This document shows, piece after piece, positions 61,926 through 64,000 of a DNA stretch of 64,000 nt (within the stretch, counting starts at the first letter, position 1; the number at the start of each line of letters is the position of its first letter). Position numbers and translations under genes: made by a program. The stretch is from Lepidurus packardi (taxonomy: Eukaryota > Arthropoda > Branchiopoda > Notostraca > Triopsidae): the NCBI GenBank assembly GCA_023053545.1, contig JAKZAN010000007.1:806001-870000 (forward strand), in the 5' to 3' direction. A model generated the notes under the pieces. It was not told the DNA's origin. It saw only the letters and a list, made by a program, of their open reading frames with translations, and did no database searches.

Positions 61926-64000
61926 TTTTAGGCCAAGTGATATCTGTAAATCGCAGCACTATCGTGCAACCAACTTTTGCTTTTACGACCGTAAAAGTTT
62001 CAGCTTAAGCGAGGTAAAATAAAAAAAATAAAACTAGAAAAGGGTTCCGTCTGCTTTAAGTTGTGTTATGTTGTCTGTGTGTATTATATGTATCACTTCG
62101 GTTCATCTTTTGAAACCCTAAAAAGGGCCACCGGTCCCAACATCAGGTCCTAAATCCTCTCAATAGGCCTCCCAACAGCGATAACACCTTTTGGGATGAT
62201 CACCATGCCCAATTGACTTGGCATCGCCTCGCTGATCCACACCTTGGCCATTGCAGACTCCCTATATTCTATCGAACTTGCAGATAAAAGCAGCTGCAGA
62301 ATTCGTTCAGGCTATAGTGGATAATCGTAGCGCAACAGCTATAAACTAAAACGAAAAACTTTTACCACAACCCCATTTGTGCCAAGCACTTTAGAAAAAA
62401 CGCTTTAGCAGAAGACCCAATGTATCTCTGTTGATGGCTTACGTGTGATAAGTGGCGCCTCTAGAAATATATACCTGCACATAAGTATCATCAGACATTT
62501 GTGCCTACCGTTTCCGAGTCAAGTTAAATGCGTTCCTTTCTTTTTTGTCTCTTGAAGTTGAAAAGCAAGGGTGTTGTATAGGCCTTTTTATTTCTGACAA
62601 GTCCTAGCCATATATTCTAGGATCTGGATGTGCACGAGAAGAAAGAGATAGAGCGACATGTAGTGTGGACTCGCAAGACAAACCGCAGACAAGGAACCTG
62701 GAGAGGAGTTTTACAAGAGCATAAGAGAGCAACATTCCGGGAGTATGACCAAGAAGGGCAAACCTCATTTACAGAAATGGGTGGACCGTGTAAGATTGCG
62801 ATGAAAAATTACACCTCACTTCCATCATTCATCAGAGCCAGGAACTTTTTCTTGGCTAGGCTTTTGCTGCAGACAGTTGCAAAGGGAAGGAGCAAGGGAG
62901 TTGAAAAGGAACAGGAACGGCCAACGCGTAGATCATAAAATCGATTTCTTTAAGCCCCCTAATTTTTAATTCGCTTGGGAAGTGCACTAGCGGTTTCTTA
63001 ACATCGAAATATGAACCGCGCCCTTCGGTGCTTGAATAAATTCCGGGATCTACGGGTTGACTCGACGCACCCAACAGCTTCAATCCGGATGACTTAATGG
63101 AAATGACAAGAAATGAACCGAAATAGCATGCTATATAGGAGCTTCTCGGCGCAGAACCTACAATATATCCTCTTATAAAGTCAACGGTTTTGCTGCACGA
63201 AATTTTCCTTTGTCCCTTGGCTAGGAATCTCTTGACCTCATGATCCCACGCTCGTTTCGCTGACGGGTCGAGAAAAATAGCCAAGTGCAAAAATTCACGA
63301 TTTAGTCAACCATACACGAAGCGCTACCCGACCCAACCCGGACCCTCCTCTACGCAAGAGAGCAAAGTGTGTTGGTTTTGTACCAGTTGCGGAACATCTG
63401 CCGCACTCCGGAAATCCTTTTTCGGTGTACCAAAATATAAATCTGCCGTTAGCAAAGTCAGTCACAGGTTGGATGCGATATAACCGCCCTGAAGTCATTA
63501 GTTAGCCTTCAAGGGCATTGTAGTTTATGCTTCCGTTTTAAAAACGTAAAAACAATTTCCGAGAATACTTCTTGTGCCAACAATAAAACAGTAATGAGCG
63601 CTTGTTTGGAATTTTTCTAAAAAATACATTAACAAAAGTGAGAAGAAAAACAAGATAAATGGACCGAGAATTGCTATAGAATCAAAGTTAGCGAAAAAAG
63701 ATCGTCTCCGGGAGTTGGTCGTGTTGCGACATAAATGGCGCCATTTAGGGACAGATAAAAACTAACATGACGTGAGGCAGTAAAAAAAAATCTGGAACGG
63801 GCAGAAAGGGGGCGTCGCGTTCGTTCTTAGCGCTTCTATTCCTCGGTGTGTCATGTCTGAGAAAACCCCGCGCTGAGCGCCTGCTGATGTAGCTGTTGCA
63901 CGAAGCTCCTGTAAGAAGATGAGATATTTCCAAAGAGGGACTAGCGGCAGCATCTAAACTATGTCGCCCGCCCAGAGAATTACTTATATACAGTATACAT

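Larger units (their letters stand above)
53227..64000. other. Gene-free region right of the island
   Basis: Begins with the PAL 3' UTR, then resembles the left desert: homopolymer runs, AG microsatellite, A-tract repeats (61371 and 61434) and the 61.9-kb hairpin. A short imperfect repeat of GTACCG-like words (61620-61648) looks like a transposon end but has no partner. Open frames such as 62856-63290 (minus, 144 codons) are not recognised. Confidence 0.55.

Noticed and set aside
62630-62938. Basic 102-codon frame, + strand
   Set aside because: Charged but low in complexity. No homology, splice context or conserved pattern was recognised.

Overview
The window is nuclear DNA of an animal, most likely an invertebrate. 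Four spliced genes occupy only 43.8-53.2 kb. The 27 introns I could place are all GT-AG and only 48-94 bp long. The gene content fits an animal: a lysosomal/autophagy lipid kinase, a fork-protection protein, a hydroxylysine (collagen breakdown) kinase and a secreted peptide-amidating lyase. A small hAT-type transposon remnant with the end motif common in animal genomes fits too. I cannot name the phylum. Monofunctional amidating lyases are known from insects and nematodes.

Layout. 1-41.5 kb: a large gene-free region with many purine or pyrimidine tracts, long poly-G/poly-C runs, AT-rich stretches, two tandem duplications and several strong short hairpins; I recognise no protein. 41.5-43.8 kb: AT-rich intergenic DNA with a 192-bp hAT MITE that has an 8-bp target-site duplication. 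43.8-47.5 kb (-): class III PI3-kinase Vps34 (PIK3C3), 16 exons, 910 aa. 47.5-47.9 kb: a shared divergent promoter with an E2F-type site. 47.9-49.0 kb (+): TIPIN/Swi3, 3 exons, 321 aa. 49.1-50.5 kb (-): hydroxylysine kinase (HYKK), 5 exons, 370 aa. 50.5-51.7 kb: a second divergent intergenic region. 51.7-53.2 kb (+): peptidyl-alpha-hydroxyglycine alpha-amidating lyase (PAL), 7 exons, 379 aa with signal peptide. 53.2-64 kb: a second gene-free region like the left one.

The genes alternate as two head-to-head pairs (PIK3C3/TIPIN and HYKK/PAL) whose 3' ends converge between TIPIN and HYKK. Their functions (endosome/autophagy, DNA replication, amino-acid catabolism, neuropeptide maturation) are unrelated, so the clustering looks structural rather than an operon. 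All exon joins were worked out by hand from reading frame, GT-AG sites and conservation with known family members. They agree in phase throughout and give complete proteins. I found no convincing new biological system. The most unusual signals are a stop-free, in-frame intron in PIK3C3, the near-perfect hairpins in the gene deserts, and the sharp contrast between the compact gene island and its flanks.
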